This document shows positions 8,665 to 16,829 of a stretch of DNA of 64,000 nt, piece by piece. Below the pieces are notes generated by a model. The model did not search any database. It was not told the origin of the DNA and saw nothing but the letters and a program-made list of their open reading frames with translations. Where the stretch lies: assembly GCA_029242935.1 (NCBI GenBank), contig JAQWSX010000103.1:1-64000 (forward strand), given 5' to 3'. This stretch comes from Akkermansiaceae bacterium (lineage in GTDB: Bacteria; Verrucomicrobiota; Verrucomicrobiia; Verrucomicrobiales; Akkermansiaceae). Both the position numbers and the translations under genes were made by a program. Numbering within the stretch: the first letter of the stretch is position 1; each line of letters starts with the position of its first letter.

Positions 8665-9642
8665 ATGAGCAAACGCGTTCTTCTCACCACCACCTCCTTT
8701 CAGGACACCCCGGGGACCCACCAAGATCTTTTAAACTCCCAAGACTGGGAAGTCGTCCGTGCCCGTGGTCCGCTATCGGAGGCTGAAATGCTCGAATTGG
8801 CTGGTGATTTCGACGCCTTCCTTTGTGGGGACGATGCCATTACTCAATCTGTCATCGACAAATCACTTCCCCGCCTCCAAATCATTTCGAAATACGGAAT
8901 CGGGCTCGACAAAATTAACGTCGATTATGCGACGAAAAAGGGACTTCCTGTTCTGTTCACTCCCGGTGTTAATCACACCACAGTAGCCGAGCATACTTTC
9001 GGACTCCTTCTCGGCATAACTAAAGACATCCAGTCGAACGCCGTCGCTGTTCAGAATGGCGAGTGGGTTGCTGGTTGGAAAAAGCCCGTTGGAAATGAAA
9101 TTATGGGAAAAACCATCGGGATCCTTGGTCTCGGGCGCATTGGTAAAGAGGTCGCAATCCGCGCCCGCGCATTTGGGATGAGCATCATTGCTTTTGATCC
9201 CTACTTCGACGATTCCTTCGCGTCAGAGAATGGCGTAAAGCGATGTGCCAACATGGATGAAGTCCTACACAATTCTGATGTTGTTTCACTTCACTGTTTT
9301 CTTAACGATGAAACAGAAGACATGATTAATGCTGCTAAAATCGCTGAAATGCGTGACCAGGTGATCGTCCTCAACTGCGCCCGCGGAGAACTCGTCAATA
9401 CTGAGGATATGGCTGACGCTCTCAAGTCCGGCAGGGTTGGTGGATACGGAGCTGATGTCCTCGACGCGGAGCCGCCTGCCCCTGGTCACGTTCTCATCGG
9501 TGCTCCGAATTGCATCATCACTAGCCACATCGGGTCACGGACACACGAATCGGTGCAACGTCAAGCTAATCGGTGTTTGAACAACGCAATCAACTTTTTC
9601 TCCGGAGCCGACGACGTCCTCTGCGCGAATGGCGTTCTTTAA
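8665..9642 (+). CDS. D-3-phosphoglycerate dehydrogenase-like 2-hydroxyacid dehydrogenase
   Basis: The 325-residue protein is a D-isomer-specific 2-hydroxyacid dehydrogenase. The NAD-binding motif GKTIGILGLGRIGKEVAIRA lies near residue 150. The catalytic set is visible: Arg in VLNCARGELV, Glu in GADVLDAEPP and His in ITSHIGSRTHES. Together with KYGIGLDKINVDYA this points to the phosphoglycerate dehydrogenase branch, but the C-terminal ACT or ASB domains of SerA are absent, so it may be a catabolic hydroxyacid dehydrogenase. The ATG at 8665 gives the usual family start (MSKRVLLTTTSF). The pfkB kinase follows after 25 bp, probably in one operon, which fits a sugar-acid pathway. The exact substrate is uncertain. 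Confidence 0.85.
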   Translation: MSKRVLLTTTSFQDTPGTHQDLLNSQDWEVVRARGPLSEAEMLELAGDFDAFLCGDDAITQSVIDKSLPRLQIISKYGIGLDKINVDYATKKGLPVLFTPGVNHTTVAEHTFGLLLGITKDIQSNAVAVQNGEWVAGWKKPVGNEIMGKTIGILGLGRIGKEVAIRARAFGMSIIAFDPYFDDSFASENGVKRCANMDEVLHNSDVVSLHCFLNDETEDMINAAKIAEMRDQVIVLNCARGELVNTEDMADALKSGRVGGYGADVLDAEPPAPGHVLIGAPNCIITSHIGSRTHESVQRQANRCLNNAINFFSGADDVLCANGVL

Positions 9643-9667
9643 TTTGAAAATTTGCCCCCTGTATCTC

Positions 9668-10768
9668 ATGAGTCTCGAAATTAAACCAGCCTGCGAATGC
9701 GCCTACGATATCCTTTCGATGGGCGAAATTATGCTCCGCCTTGACCCTGGTGACGGTCGTGTCCGCACCACCCGTCAGTTCCAAGCCTGGGAAGGCGGCG
9801 GCGAATACAACGTCGCTCGTGGGCTCCGTCGTTGCTTTGGTAAGCGAGCTGCCGTCCTTACGGGATTTGTTGATAATGAAGTTGGGCACCTTTTAGAGGA
9901 TCTGGTCCTCCAAGGCGGAGTCGACACCCAATTTATTAAGTGGACTGACTTTGATGGACTTGGTGTTTCCGCCCGCAACGGGCTCAATTTCACTGAGCGT
10001 GGTTTTGGAGTTCGTGCTGCTAAAGGAACCTCGGACCGTGGCCATACTGCGGCTTCCCAACTCACGATTAATGATTTTGATTTCGAGCATATTTTTGGAA
10101 CCCTCGGTGTTCGATGGTTCCACACGGGTGGGATTTTCGCCGCTCTCTCGGAGGGTAACGCTGCGCTTACGATCGAGGCTTGTAAGATCGCCAAAAAATA
10201 CGGAACCGTTGTTTCTTATGACCTCAACTACCGGCCTAGCCTTTGGAAGTCGATCGGAGGGCAAGCTAAGGCGCAGGAAGTGAATCGTGAAATCGCCAAG
10301 TATGTCGACGTTATGATCGGTAACGAAGAAGATTTCACGGCCTGCCTTGGATTTGAGGTCGAGGGAGTTGACGAAGAGAATATCACCGGAATCGATATCT
10401 CGAATTTCAAGGGAATGATCGAGAGGGCCGTCAGTGAATTCCCCAATTTCAAGGCCACTGCTACGACTCTTCGCGAGGTCCACACGGCCTCTGATAACGA
10501 TTGGGCCGCATTAGCTTGGCACGATGGAAAGTTCTACAGTTCCATCAATCGTGAGCACCTCGAAATCTTCGACCGCGTTGGTGGCGGCGATTCTTTTGCT
10601 TCCGGACTCATTTACGGATTTCTCGAATTCAACGACGCGGCGAAAGCTGTGGAATGGGGCGCCGCCCACGGAGCTCTTGCGATGACTACACCTGGCGACA
10701 CTACAATGGTAACCAAGGAGGAGGTTGGTAAACTTGTTGGCGGAGGATCAGCCCGCGTCGATCGGTAA
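9668..10768 (+). CDS. PfkB family sugar kinase, probably 2-dehydro-3-deoxygluconokinase-like
   Basis: This is a ribokinase-fold kinase of 366 residues. It begins with the family strand YDILSMGEIMLRLDP, has the substrate-side glycine motif WEGGGEYNVARGLRR (residues about 40-54), and ends with the PfkB signature 2, DRVGGGDSFASGLIYG, whose Asp is the catalytic base. The SYDLNYRPSLW strand is typical of the KDG kinase branch, so phosphorylation of a 2-keto-3-deoxy sugar acid is likely but not certain. A long insertion around residues 225-275 is also common in this branch. It follows the dehydrogenase by 25 bp and is closed by a strong terminator, so the two form a small operon. Confidence 0.85.
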   Translation: MSLEIKPACECAYDILSMGEIMLRLDPGDGRVRTTRQFQAWEGGGEYNVARGLRRCFGKRAAVLTGFVDNEVGHLLEDLVLQGGVDTQFIKWTDFDGLGVSARNGLNFTERGFGVRAAKGTSDRGHTAASQLTINDFDFEHIFGTLGVRWFHTGGIFAALSEGNAALTIEACKIAKKYGTVVSYDLNYRPSLWKSIGGQAKAQEVNREIAKYVDVMIGNEEDFTACLGFEVEGVDEENITGIDISNFKGMIERAVSEFPNFKATATTLREVHTASDNDWAALAWHDGKFYSSINREHLEIFDRVGGGDSFASGLIYGFLEFNDAAKAVEWGAAHGALAMTTPGDTTMVTKEEVGKLVGGGSARVDR

Positions 10769-10783
10769 CCAATAAACATCTTC

Positions 10784-10822
10784 AAAAGCCCGGAGCTGCT
10801 CAGCGCACTCCGGGCTTTTTTT
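10784..10822 (+). terminator. Intrinsic terminator after the pfkB kinase
   Basis: A 12-bp perfect stem (AAAAGCCCGGAG at 10784-10795 and CTCCGGGCTTTT at 10808-10819) with a 12-base loop is followed by further T residues. It lies 15 bases after the kinase stop codon and 28 bases before the next gene. Confidence 0.93.
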
Positions 10823-10849
10823 ATCTGGATCTCACATTATTCTTATTCC

Positions 10850-11599
10850 ATGTCGCGGTGGATCGTCCTGTCTCTCTCTTTAGTGGTGATTTCCTGTGCT
10901 TCGAAAAATCCTGTAGCCCTAGGAAGTTCTAACCTGCCACCACTAGGAGGCTCTCCTAATATTTTTAAGCGTTATTCGGTTAGAAATGATGCGGAGATGA
11001 TGGACGGATGGTCACGAAATTTTGACATGTCCGGAGTCTCATTTAATGAAAAGATGACCCTGACTCTCGTCACACGTCGACACGTTGTCATGGCGTCCCA
11101 CTATCGTCGCAGACCAGGAGCTAAGGTGGTATTTCACAACCGTATGGGAAAGCGAGTTGAGCGGACTTTGGTGAGTGTCTTCGGAGTAGTAGGAGATGTT
11201 GCGGTCGGCCTCCTCGATTCTGATGTCCCGCCAGATCTGAAAATTTATGCCCTCCCCGAACCGCGTGAAAATTTTTCTAGTCTCAAGGGGGAGACCGCCG
11301 TGGTAACTGGCCAGAACCGACGCATTTTCTTTCATGAGATCGATCGAGTAAGCCCTACCGTGATCGGCTTTCGTCATCCCAAGTTAGCAAAACACGGTTG
11401 GGGCAAGAATCTTGTTAAGGGTGATAGCGGAAATCCTTCATTTATCATTAGTGGGAACGAACTTGTTCTCATCGAGACCCATACCTCCGGGGGGGGTGGC
11501 TCTGGTCCATTTTACGGCAGTCCCATCATTCAGGAAAAGCTGTCGGCAGCCATCACTAGATCAGTGCCCGGATATCGGCTCCGCTTCAAATCGCTCTAG
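10850..11599 (+). CDS. Trypsin-like serine protease lipoprotein
   Basis: The 249-residue protein has a lipoprotein signal peptide with the lipid-attachment Cys at residue 16 (LSLSLVVISCAS). The mature part looks like a small chymotrypsin-fold protease. His84 lies in VVMASHY, the position of the trypsin VLTAAH motif. Asp116 lies in GDVAVGLL, matching NDIALL. Ser193 lies in KGDSGNPSF, matching GDSGGP. All three catalytic residues are therefore present in the right order and spacing. It would sit on the periplasmic face of a membrane. The gene is monocistronic between a terminator and the cbiX gene. Family assignment is my reading of the triad and has no other support, so the call is moderately confident. 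Confidence 0.68.
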   Translation: MSRWIVLSLSLVVISCASKNPVALGSSNLPPLGGSPNIFKRYSVRNDAEMMDGWSRNFDMSGVSFNEKMTLTLVTRRHVVMASHYRRRPGAKVVFHNRMGKRVERTLVSVFGVVGDVAVGLLDSDVPPDLKIYALPEPRENFSSLKGETAVVTGQNRRIFFHEIDRVSPTVIGFRHPKLAKHGWGKNLVKGDSGNPSFIISGNELVLIETHTSGGGGSGPFYGSPIIQEKLSAAITRSVPGYRLRFKSL

Positions 11600-11648
11600 G
11601 AGCAAGACATTCACTTGCGACATTCCGAAGTAAAACTAAGGTCATTCC

Positions 11649-12470
11649 ATGGAATTTTCACCAAAGCCAAAAGCGGCTTTGCTCATTGTCGGTCACGGGT
11701 CAACTGAAAACCCGGACTCATCCACACCCTACTTTGATCACGCGAAAGAAATTAGGCGAAGAAAGGTCTTCGGCGAGGTCCACTGCTGCTTTTGGAAGGA
11801 GGAGCCCTCCATGCGAGAAGCATTTTACATGATCGACGCCGAAGAAGTTTACGTTGTGCCTGATTTTATCAGTGAGGGATACTTTACACAGGAGGTCATC
11901 CCTCGTGAACTTAGCCTCACCGGGCCTACCACTGAAGTCCACGGCAAAACTATTCACTACTGCGATCCGGTTGGAATACATCCGTCAATGACTTCACTCA
12001 TTCTCCAGCGTACCGATGAGGTGGCTCCCGGAGTTCCACAGGAGGAATCTACTCTCTTTATCGTGGGTCACGGCACCGGGCTCAACAAAAACTCAACCAA
12101 AGCGGTCAAGGACCAAGTCGACCACATTAAAACCCTTCCGAACTGCCGTTTCGCCGATGTGATTGACACTTATATGGAAGAGCCACCATTTATTGCTGAT
12201 TGGGGGAAATTAGCAAAAACCCCCAATGCCATCGTGGTTCCCTTCTTTATTGCTGACGGGCTTCATAGTTATCAGGATATTCCGATGATGCTTGGTTTCG
12301 AAAAGGAAGAAGGCCTAGCTGCCAGCCAGAAAGAGGTCTTCCGCCGGAACCCCTATCATCTCCAGGACAAAACACTCTACTACTCTGCTGCTATTGGCAT
12401 GGAGCCCATGATGGCGGATGTTATCCTTGATCAGATCTCAACCTTTGACGCTCAAAATGACGCTCACTAA
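11649..12470 (+). CDS. Two-domain CbiX/sirohydrochlorin chelatase-like protein
   Basis: The 273-residue protein contains two tandem chelatase-fold domains. Each starts with the CbiX signature (LLIVGHGSTE with His16; LFIVGHGTGLN with His141). The second domain also has the later metal-binding His206 in ADGLHSYQDIP, matching the family pattern, while in the first domain the equivalent position reads SEGYFTQEVIP with Tyr in place of His. CbiX enzymes insert cobalt or iron into sirohydrochlorin for cobalamin or sirohaem. The gene overlaps the next by 14 bp. In Deinococcus DR2241 a CbiX region and an Fe-S cluster domain are fused in one protein, so this pair looks like a split version. No other tetrapyrrole gene is in the window, so the metal and product are uncertain. 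Confidence 0.8.
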   Translation: MEFSPKPKAALLIVGHGSTENPDSSTPYFDHAKEIRRRKVFGEVHCCFWKEEPSMREAFYMIDAEEVYVVPDFISEGYFTQEVIPRELSLTGPTTEVHGKTIHYCDPVGIHPSMTSLILQRTDEVAPGVPQEESTLFIVGHGTGLNKNSTKAVKDQVDHIKTLPNCRFADVIDTYMEEPPFIADWGKLAKTPNAIVVPFFIADGLHSYQDIPMMLGFEKEEGLAASQKEVFRRNPYHLQDKTLYYSAAIGMEPMMADVILDQISTFDAQNDAH

Positions 12471-13095
12471 AGTTCTTTCCAACGCTCTAGATTCCGGAAT
12501 CAATCAAATCGGACAACTGCGGATTCTCCGCGGTCCCCTTCGTCTCCATCACATTGATGATGTTAACCTTGATTCACTAGAGGTTCACACCGATCCAGAC
12601 GATGCTAGGGAGATCAGCCTGTATACTTCAGATGGTAAATATCGATTCACGAAGGGTGAGCTGTCTCTTAAAACCGGCTGGATTTTTATATTAGACTCAG
12701 TTGAGGACCTTAGGCGGGCTATTGATTTGTTCTATCCAGCATCGCTCGGGTTGTGGAACGCTTCACAGAATAACGAAATCCGAGTTCAGAACTTGAGAGA
12801 TAAACTGAATCGCCAAACGGGAATGTATCGCCATGCCCGTAATGTTTCAGATGAAGGCATTCAAAAATTGGTGAAGTGTCTTTGCGGCCCATCTAATAAA
12901 TGTGTGAAGAAAATCCTCTGGGAAATCGATGAGACAACTCCTTTGGAGGACTCCGAGGCTTCTCGTTTCGATGGCATCGTTGGAGATATTGAAATGACCA
13001 CGGCGATCCCTATGGTCTGCCAAGAAGCCTGTAATTTCTTTGTCGCCCAATCTCGGAAGAAGGCAAAAAAGGAATTTGAGGCCAGAGAGCAGTAG
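12457..13095 (+). CDS. DR2241-like 4Fe-4S cluster-binding protein
   Basis: The 212-residue protein starts at the ATG at 12457 inside the cbiX 3' end. The longer frame from 12418 would overlap cbiX by 53 bases and add a meaningless leader. It resembles the non-chelatase part of Deinococcus DR2241: a stabilising N-terminal region (residues 1-125) and a C-terminal cluster domain. Five cysteines lie in C141-x-C143-x5-C149 (KCLCGPSNKC) and C188-x3-C192 (VCQEACNFF), enough for one 4Fe-4S cluster. The overlap argues that the two proteins form one complex. The cluster may act in electron transfer or in sensing redox state during metal insertion, which is inference. Family name is from memory. Confidence 0.7.
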   Translation: MTLTKVLSNALDSGINQIGQLRILRGPLRLHHIDDVNLDSLEVHTDPDDAREISLYTSDGKYRFTKGELSLKTGWIFILDSVEDLRRAIDLFYPASLGLWNASQNNEIRVQNLRDKLNRQTGMYRHARNVSDEGIQKLVKCLCGPSNKCVKKILWEIDETTPLEDSEASRFDGIVGDIEMTTAIPMVCQEACNFFVAQSRKKAKKEFEAREQ

Positions 13096-13158
13096 GTTTT
13101 GAGCATTGCTTCACTCAAGGGGAGCGGTCACACTCTCCGAGCAACAGCCACACACGCC

Positions 13159-13500
13159 GTGAAATTCTTGATCTTTATCTCTCTTCCATTTCTTCTTCTT
13201 TCTTGTGCCAACCTCGCCGCAGACAGATGGGATGAAGAAGAGGAGGAGGGGCTTGCCACTCCCAGTAATAAGGCAAAGAGCTCTGCTGGGCTTCCTGCCG
13301 AAGAGCTTTCCGCTGAAGAGCTTCCTGGAGAAGAAAACGGTGACGGTCTCCAACTGGTTGATCCTGATACGACTTCTGAGCTGATGAAGGACGAAAACAA
13401 AAAAACCGTCAGTGGCCCTACTCCAGTCAAAATTACCGATCCTAAATCCGACAGCGCCATCGACATCAAGCCCAGTAGCCCTACTTCGGTAGAAGAATAA
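13159..13500 (+). CDS. Small acidic lipoprotein of unknown function
   Basis: A GTG start at 13159 gives a textbook lipoprotein leader, KFLIFISLPFLLLSCAN, with the lipid-attachment Cys near residue 16. A TTG at 13099 would put an implausible 20-residue extension before the leader. The mature part of about 98 residues is low complexity: an acidic stretch (DRWDEEEEEG), a short repeat (PAEELSAEELPGEE) and a Ser/Pro/Asp-rich tail. No fold or family is recognisable, and it may be an unstructured envelope tether. It lies 18 bp upstream of the RNA methyltransferase on the same strand. Confidence 0.6.
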   Translation: MKFLIFISLPFLLLSCANLAADRWDEEEEEGLATPSNKAKSSAGLPAEELSAEELPGEENGDGLQLVDPDTTSELMKDENKKTVSGPTPVKITDPKSDSAIDIKPSSPTSVEE

Positions 13501-13518
13501 CGCAGAGCGTCCTGAACC

Positions 13519-14736
13519 ATGGCTCAACAGCGCCCCCGCAAATTCAAGGCGGAACCCTACGAGTGGCACGAAGTTGTCGAACTCAAAATCGAGGCCCTCT
13601 CAAATCTTGGAGCTGGTATTGCAAAACCCGACGGCTGGGTCGTTTTCGTTCCTTTTGCTCTACCGGGTGAAAAAGTTCGCGCTACGGTTTGGCGAAATGA
13701 GGCAAATTGTTCTCATGCTGATCTAGTTGAGATTCTGGAACCCTCGCCCGACCGGATAGAACCTCACTGCCCCCATTTTGCGACTTGTGGTGGTTGCCAG
13801 TATCAGCATCTGCCATACGAAAAGCAGCTTGAGTGGAAAACTAGACAGGTTCGGGAACTTCTTTCGCACATGGTCGGAATCGAGGCAGAGGTCAATCCAA
13901 CGATCCCCTCGCCAAAACAATGGGGCTATCGCTCAAAGATTACACCACACTTCCAGCGCCCTAAACCTGGCGAGGATTTTCCAATCGGATTTTTAGAGTT
14001 TAACCGACGAACTCGCCTCGTTGATGTTTACAATTGCCCGATTGCGATGGATGAGATCAATGAAGCTCTCCAGCCAATCCGTGACGATGTTAAACGCCGG
14101 GCCGCGGAGTATAAAAAGGGAGCAACACTTCTCCTTCGGGCAACCGAGGATCGCGTCGAGACAGATCACCGTGCTCCCGTTTCCGAAAAAGTTGGTGATC
14201 TAAAGTTTAACTTTCTTGCCGGTGATTTTTTCCAAAACAATCCTTTCATTCTGGATTCTTTCACCCGGCACGCCGCCGAACAAGCGCAGGGCCCAAATCA
14301 GAAATACCTTCTCGATGCCTATTGTGGCTCCGGGCTTTTCGGCCTGAGTTTGGCTAAAAACTTCGAACAAGTTGTTGGTATTGAGCTCTCGGAAACTTCG
14401 GCCGACTGGGCGCGCCGCAATGCCAAAACAAATGGTATCGAGAATGCCAGTTTTATCGCATCTTCGGCCGAGGATCTCTTTGCCGATATCGCTTTCCCAT
14501 CTGAAAATACTTCCGTTCTTATCGATCCGCCAAGAAAAGGCTGCAGTGTCGATTTTCTCAATCAACTCTTTGCCTTCGGTCCAAGCCGCGTCGTTTACGT
14601 CTCGTGTAATCCTGCAACGCAAATGCGGGATCTTAAAAGTTTTTTGGAACAGGGTTACGAAATCGAAAGCATCCAGCCTTTTGACCTGTTCCCGCAGACC
14701 CGGCACCTCGAGTGTGTCATCGCTTTAAGCCGGTAG
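13519..14736 (+). CDS. Class I SAM-dependent RNA uracil-5-methyltransferase (TrmA/RlmD family)
   Basis: The 405-residue protein has the RumA/RlmD architecture. An N-terminal TRAM domain (residues about 18-75, ALSNLGAGIAKPDGWVVFVP) is followed by a 4Fe-4S motif in CPHFATCGGCQYQHLPYEKQ with a fourth Cys in DVYNCPIAMD. The C-terminal methyltransferase domain has the SAM loop LLDAYCGSGLFGLSLA, the substrate loop LIDPPRKGC, the catalytic Cys in VVYVSCNPATQMRDL and the closing FPQTRHLECV. Members methylate U at C5 in 23S rRNA or tRNA; which site is used cannot be read from sequence. Length and motifs are normal. Confidence 0.92.
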   Translation: MAQQRPRKFKAEPYEWHEVVELKIEALSNLGAGIAKPDGWVVFVPFALPGEKVRATVWRNEANCSHADLVEILEPSPDRIEPHCPHFATCGGCQYQHLPYEKQLEWKTRQVRELLSHMVGIEAEVNPTIPSPKQWGYRSKITPHFQRPKPGEDFPIGFLEFNRRTRLVDVYNCPIAMDEINEALQPIRDDVKRRAAEYKKGATLLLRATEDRVETDHRAPVSEKVGDLKFNFLAGDFFQNNPFILDSFTRHAAEQAQGPNQKYLLDAYCGSGLFGLSLAKNFEQVVGIELSETSADWARRNAKTNGIENASFIASSAEDLFADIAFPSENTSVLIDPPRKGCSVDFLNQLFAFGPSRVVYVSCNPATQMRDLKSFLEQGYEIESIQPFDLFPQTRHLECVIALSR

Positions 14737-14868
14737 TTTAAACTTGGTTGCATCAAAATCATCAGCAGTAATCTGGTTTTACGTTTTCGAAGTAACAATG
14801 CTTCGGAGATTGTTGGAGTTTGCTGGCTGGTTTCTCGAGACAAAGACGATTGATTCCAAAGTTCTGCT

Positions 14869-15645
14869 TTAGGCGTCTGATGAGCCTTGGTTCCAATTTA
14901 AGAGACGTTTGTAAGACACTCCAGTTCCTCCGAAAAGATCGAGAGCACTCCCGACCGTGGCATCCAGACGTCCTCCACTCGCTTCGTTAATCAACTTCAA
15001 ATCATCGAGGCCCCTTACCCCTCCAGCGTATGTGATCGGGCAACCGGTCCATTGACCCAGCAGATTCACCAAGGGCACGTCGACCCCAGCGCATTGACCC
15101 TCTACATCAGCTGCATGAATCAAAAATTCACCACAATACTTGGAAAGATCTGCGATCGTTTCCAAATCCACACCCATCTCTGTGAGAGTTTGCCAACGAT
15201 TCATTGCCACTTTCCAGCCGTCTCCCGCTTGTCGGCAACTGAGATCGATAATGATTTTTTCTGCTCCAATCTTATCTGCCAACAACTTAGCCCGATCCTC
15301 TAAGAACTTTCCCCCAGAATCGAAAAGCCATGAAGTTACAATTACACCACTTGCTCCGGCTTCCAGCCATTCCCCAGCATTGTCACACGAAATCCCCCCG
15401 CCAATTTGCAACCCGCCGGGCCAGGCAGTAAGGGCCTCGCGGGCAGCTTCATCATTTCCCGGTCCCAACTTGATTACATGGCCCCCCCGCAGTTGATCCT
15501 TCGCAAAGTGCTCAGCATACCACGACGGTGACTTCTCTGAGACAAAATTCTCAACTGCTCCGCTGTCGTTGAGAGTGCCTCCAACGATCTGTTTCACTTT
15601 TCCTTCGTGAAGATCAATACAAGGGCGAAACATCGTAGTAGCCAT
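14869..15645 (-). CDS. hisA: Phosphoribosylformimino-5-aminoimidazole carboxamide ribotide isomerase, eukaryotic type (HisA/HIS6)
   Basis: This (beta-alpha)8 isomerase of 258 residues performs the Amadori rearrangement of ProFAR to PRFAR in histidine synthesis. Its N-terminus, MFRPCIDLHEGKVKQIVGG, and the LIHAADVEGQCAGVD segment match the fungal and plant HIS6/HISN3 type rather than ordinary bacterial HisA. The two catalytic aspartates are in CIDLHEG and HAADVEG, and the glycine-rich phosphate loops are LQIGGGISCDNA and ITYAGGVRGLDDL. I take the ATG at 15645 (MATTMFRPC); 15633 is also possible, and a longer frame to 15693 would run into the divergent FGE gene. No other his gene is adjacent, which fits a transferred, stand-alone copy. 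Confidence 0.85.
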   Translation of the reverse strand: MATTMFRPCIDLHEGKVKQIVGGTLNDSGAVENFVSEKSPSWYAEHFAKDQLRGGHVIKLGPGNDEAAREALTAWPGGLQIGGGISCDNAGEWLEAGASGVIVTSWLFDSGGKFLEDRAKLLADKIGAEKIIIDLSCRQAGDGWKVAMNRWQTLTEMGVDLETIADLSKYCGEFLIHAADVEGQCAGVDVPLVNLLGQWTGCPITYAGGVRGLDDLKLINEASGGRLDATVGSALDLFGGTGVSYKRLLNWNQGSSDA

Positions 15646-15684
15646 ACCCGTAGATAAATTGTCCTCTTTTGGAATCCAAGCTTC

Positions 15685-16758
15685 ATGAATCAACTTCTTT
15701 GCATCGTACCCATTATTTCACTCCTTCATGCCAACCCTGAGTCAAAGGAGATCACCACAAAAGGCAAGGCTCCCAAGGGAATGGTGTCGATTGAAGGCGC
15801 CACCTACACACGCGGGACCAAGGAAAACCCTAGCATTCCTTTTAATGATGAGGAGCGGCCTGTTCACAAGGTGACTGTGAGTGGATTCTATCTCGACGAA
15901 CACGAAGTCACCAACGCCCAGTTCGAAGAGTTTGTCGATGCCACCGGCTATCAAACTCAGGCCGAGAAAGGTTGGTCAAAAAAAGATTTCCCGAAAGCTC
16001 CTCCAGAGGCTCTGAAACCGGGGAGTATTGTTTTTTCCGGACCTCCAAAAGCTGTCGAGCTTCGCGGACAGGGTGCTGAATGGCAATGGTGGCGCTTTCA
16101 AGAAGGTGCTTCTTGGAAGCATCCTACGGGCCCTGAATCGAATCTCAATGGTATGGAGAACTATCCTGTTGTTTGCGTCACTTGGGAAGATGCCAATGCT
16201 TATTGTAAGTGGGCCGGTAAGAGGCTACCCACGGAAGCGGAATGGGAACTTGCCGCCCGCGGAGGAAAAGATGGATTTGATTACATTTGGGGCAATAGTC
16301 CAAAACCAGGAAAAAAGTGGCTAGCCAACGTCTTTACCGGAGAATTTCCCCACAATGATACTGGTAAAGACGGGTTCAAGGGTGCTGCTCCCATCAAATC
16401 ATTTCCGCCCAATGCATTCGGACTCTATGATATGGCGGGAAACGCTTGGGAACATTGCTCCGATTTATATCGGCCGGACGCATACTCGCTTTTCATTAAA
16501 GCCCCCAAGAATGATCCAAAGGGTCCGCGTGGCGGCGTGAGCCAAATTGAGGTGAATTGGTTCCTACAAAATGGCGAGTGGCCCTCACCTCTGATCTTCG
16601 GAAAACAGCACCCCTTGAGCTTTCTCCATGTTACAAAGGGCGGATCGTTCCTCTGCCACACCTCATACTGCTTGCGATATCGACCCGGAGCGCGGCATTA
16701 TTCAGAGTCACTCGCTCCCACCAACCACACCGGCTTTCGTTGTGCTAAGTCGAGATAG
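15685..16758 (+). CDS. Secreted formylglycine-generating enzyme (SUMF1/FGE family)
   Basis: The 357-residue protein has a short signal peptide (MNQLLCIVPIISLLHANP) and an FGE-sulfatase domain from about residue 30 to the end. Family segments are YLDEHEVTNAQFEEFV, CVTWEDANAYCKWAGKRLPT followed by EAEWELAARGG, and GLYDMAGNAWEHCSD. The C-terminal segment KGGSFLCHTSYCLRYR holds both Cys residues (324 and 329) used by genuine aerobic FGE to bind copper and oxidise a sulfatase Cys to formylglycine. Most bacterial 'SUMF1-like' proteins lack these, so this one is likely an active enzyme. It would act on sulfatases in the periplasm. No sulfatase gene is in the window. It diverges from hisA and converges on rnpB. 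Confidence 0.88.
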   Translation: MNQLLCIVPIISLLHANPESKEITTKGKAPKGMVSIEGATYTRGTKENPSIPFNDEERPVHKVTVSGFYLDEHEVTNAQFEEFVDATGYQTQAEKGWSKKDFPKAPPEALKPGSIVFSGPPKAVELRGQGAEWQWWRFQEGASWKHPTGPESNLNGMENYPVVCVTWEDANAYCKWAGKRLPTEAEWELAARGGKDGFDYIWGNSPKPGKKWLANVFTGEFPHNDTGKDGFKGAAPIKSFPPNAFGLYDMAGNAWEHCSDLYRPDAYSLFIKAPKNDPKGPRGGVSQIEVNWFLQNGEWPSPLIFGKQHPLSFLHVTKGGSFLCHTSYCLRYRPGARHYSESLAPTNHTGFRCAKSR

Positions 16759-16829
16759 CTAAGTAACTGTTTAAAAAAATACTTGTTTAGGTTCGGACGC
16801 CAATCATGAGCCAATTTTTTAAGGGTGGC

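Noticed and set aside
13099..13158. Longer N-terminus of the small lipoprotein
   Set aside because: The TTG start would place 20 polar residues before a typical lipoprotein leader that begins neatly at the GTG at 13159.
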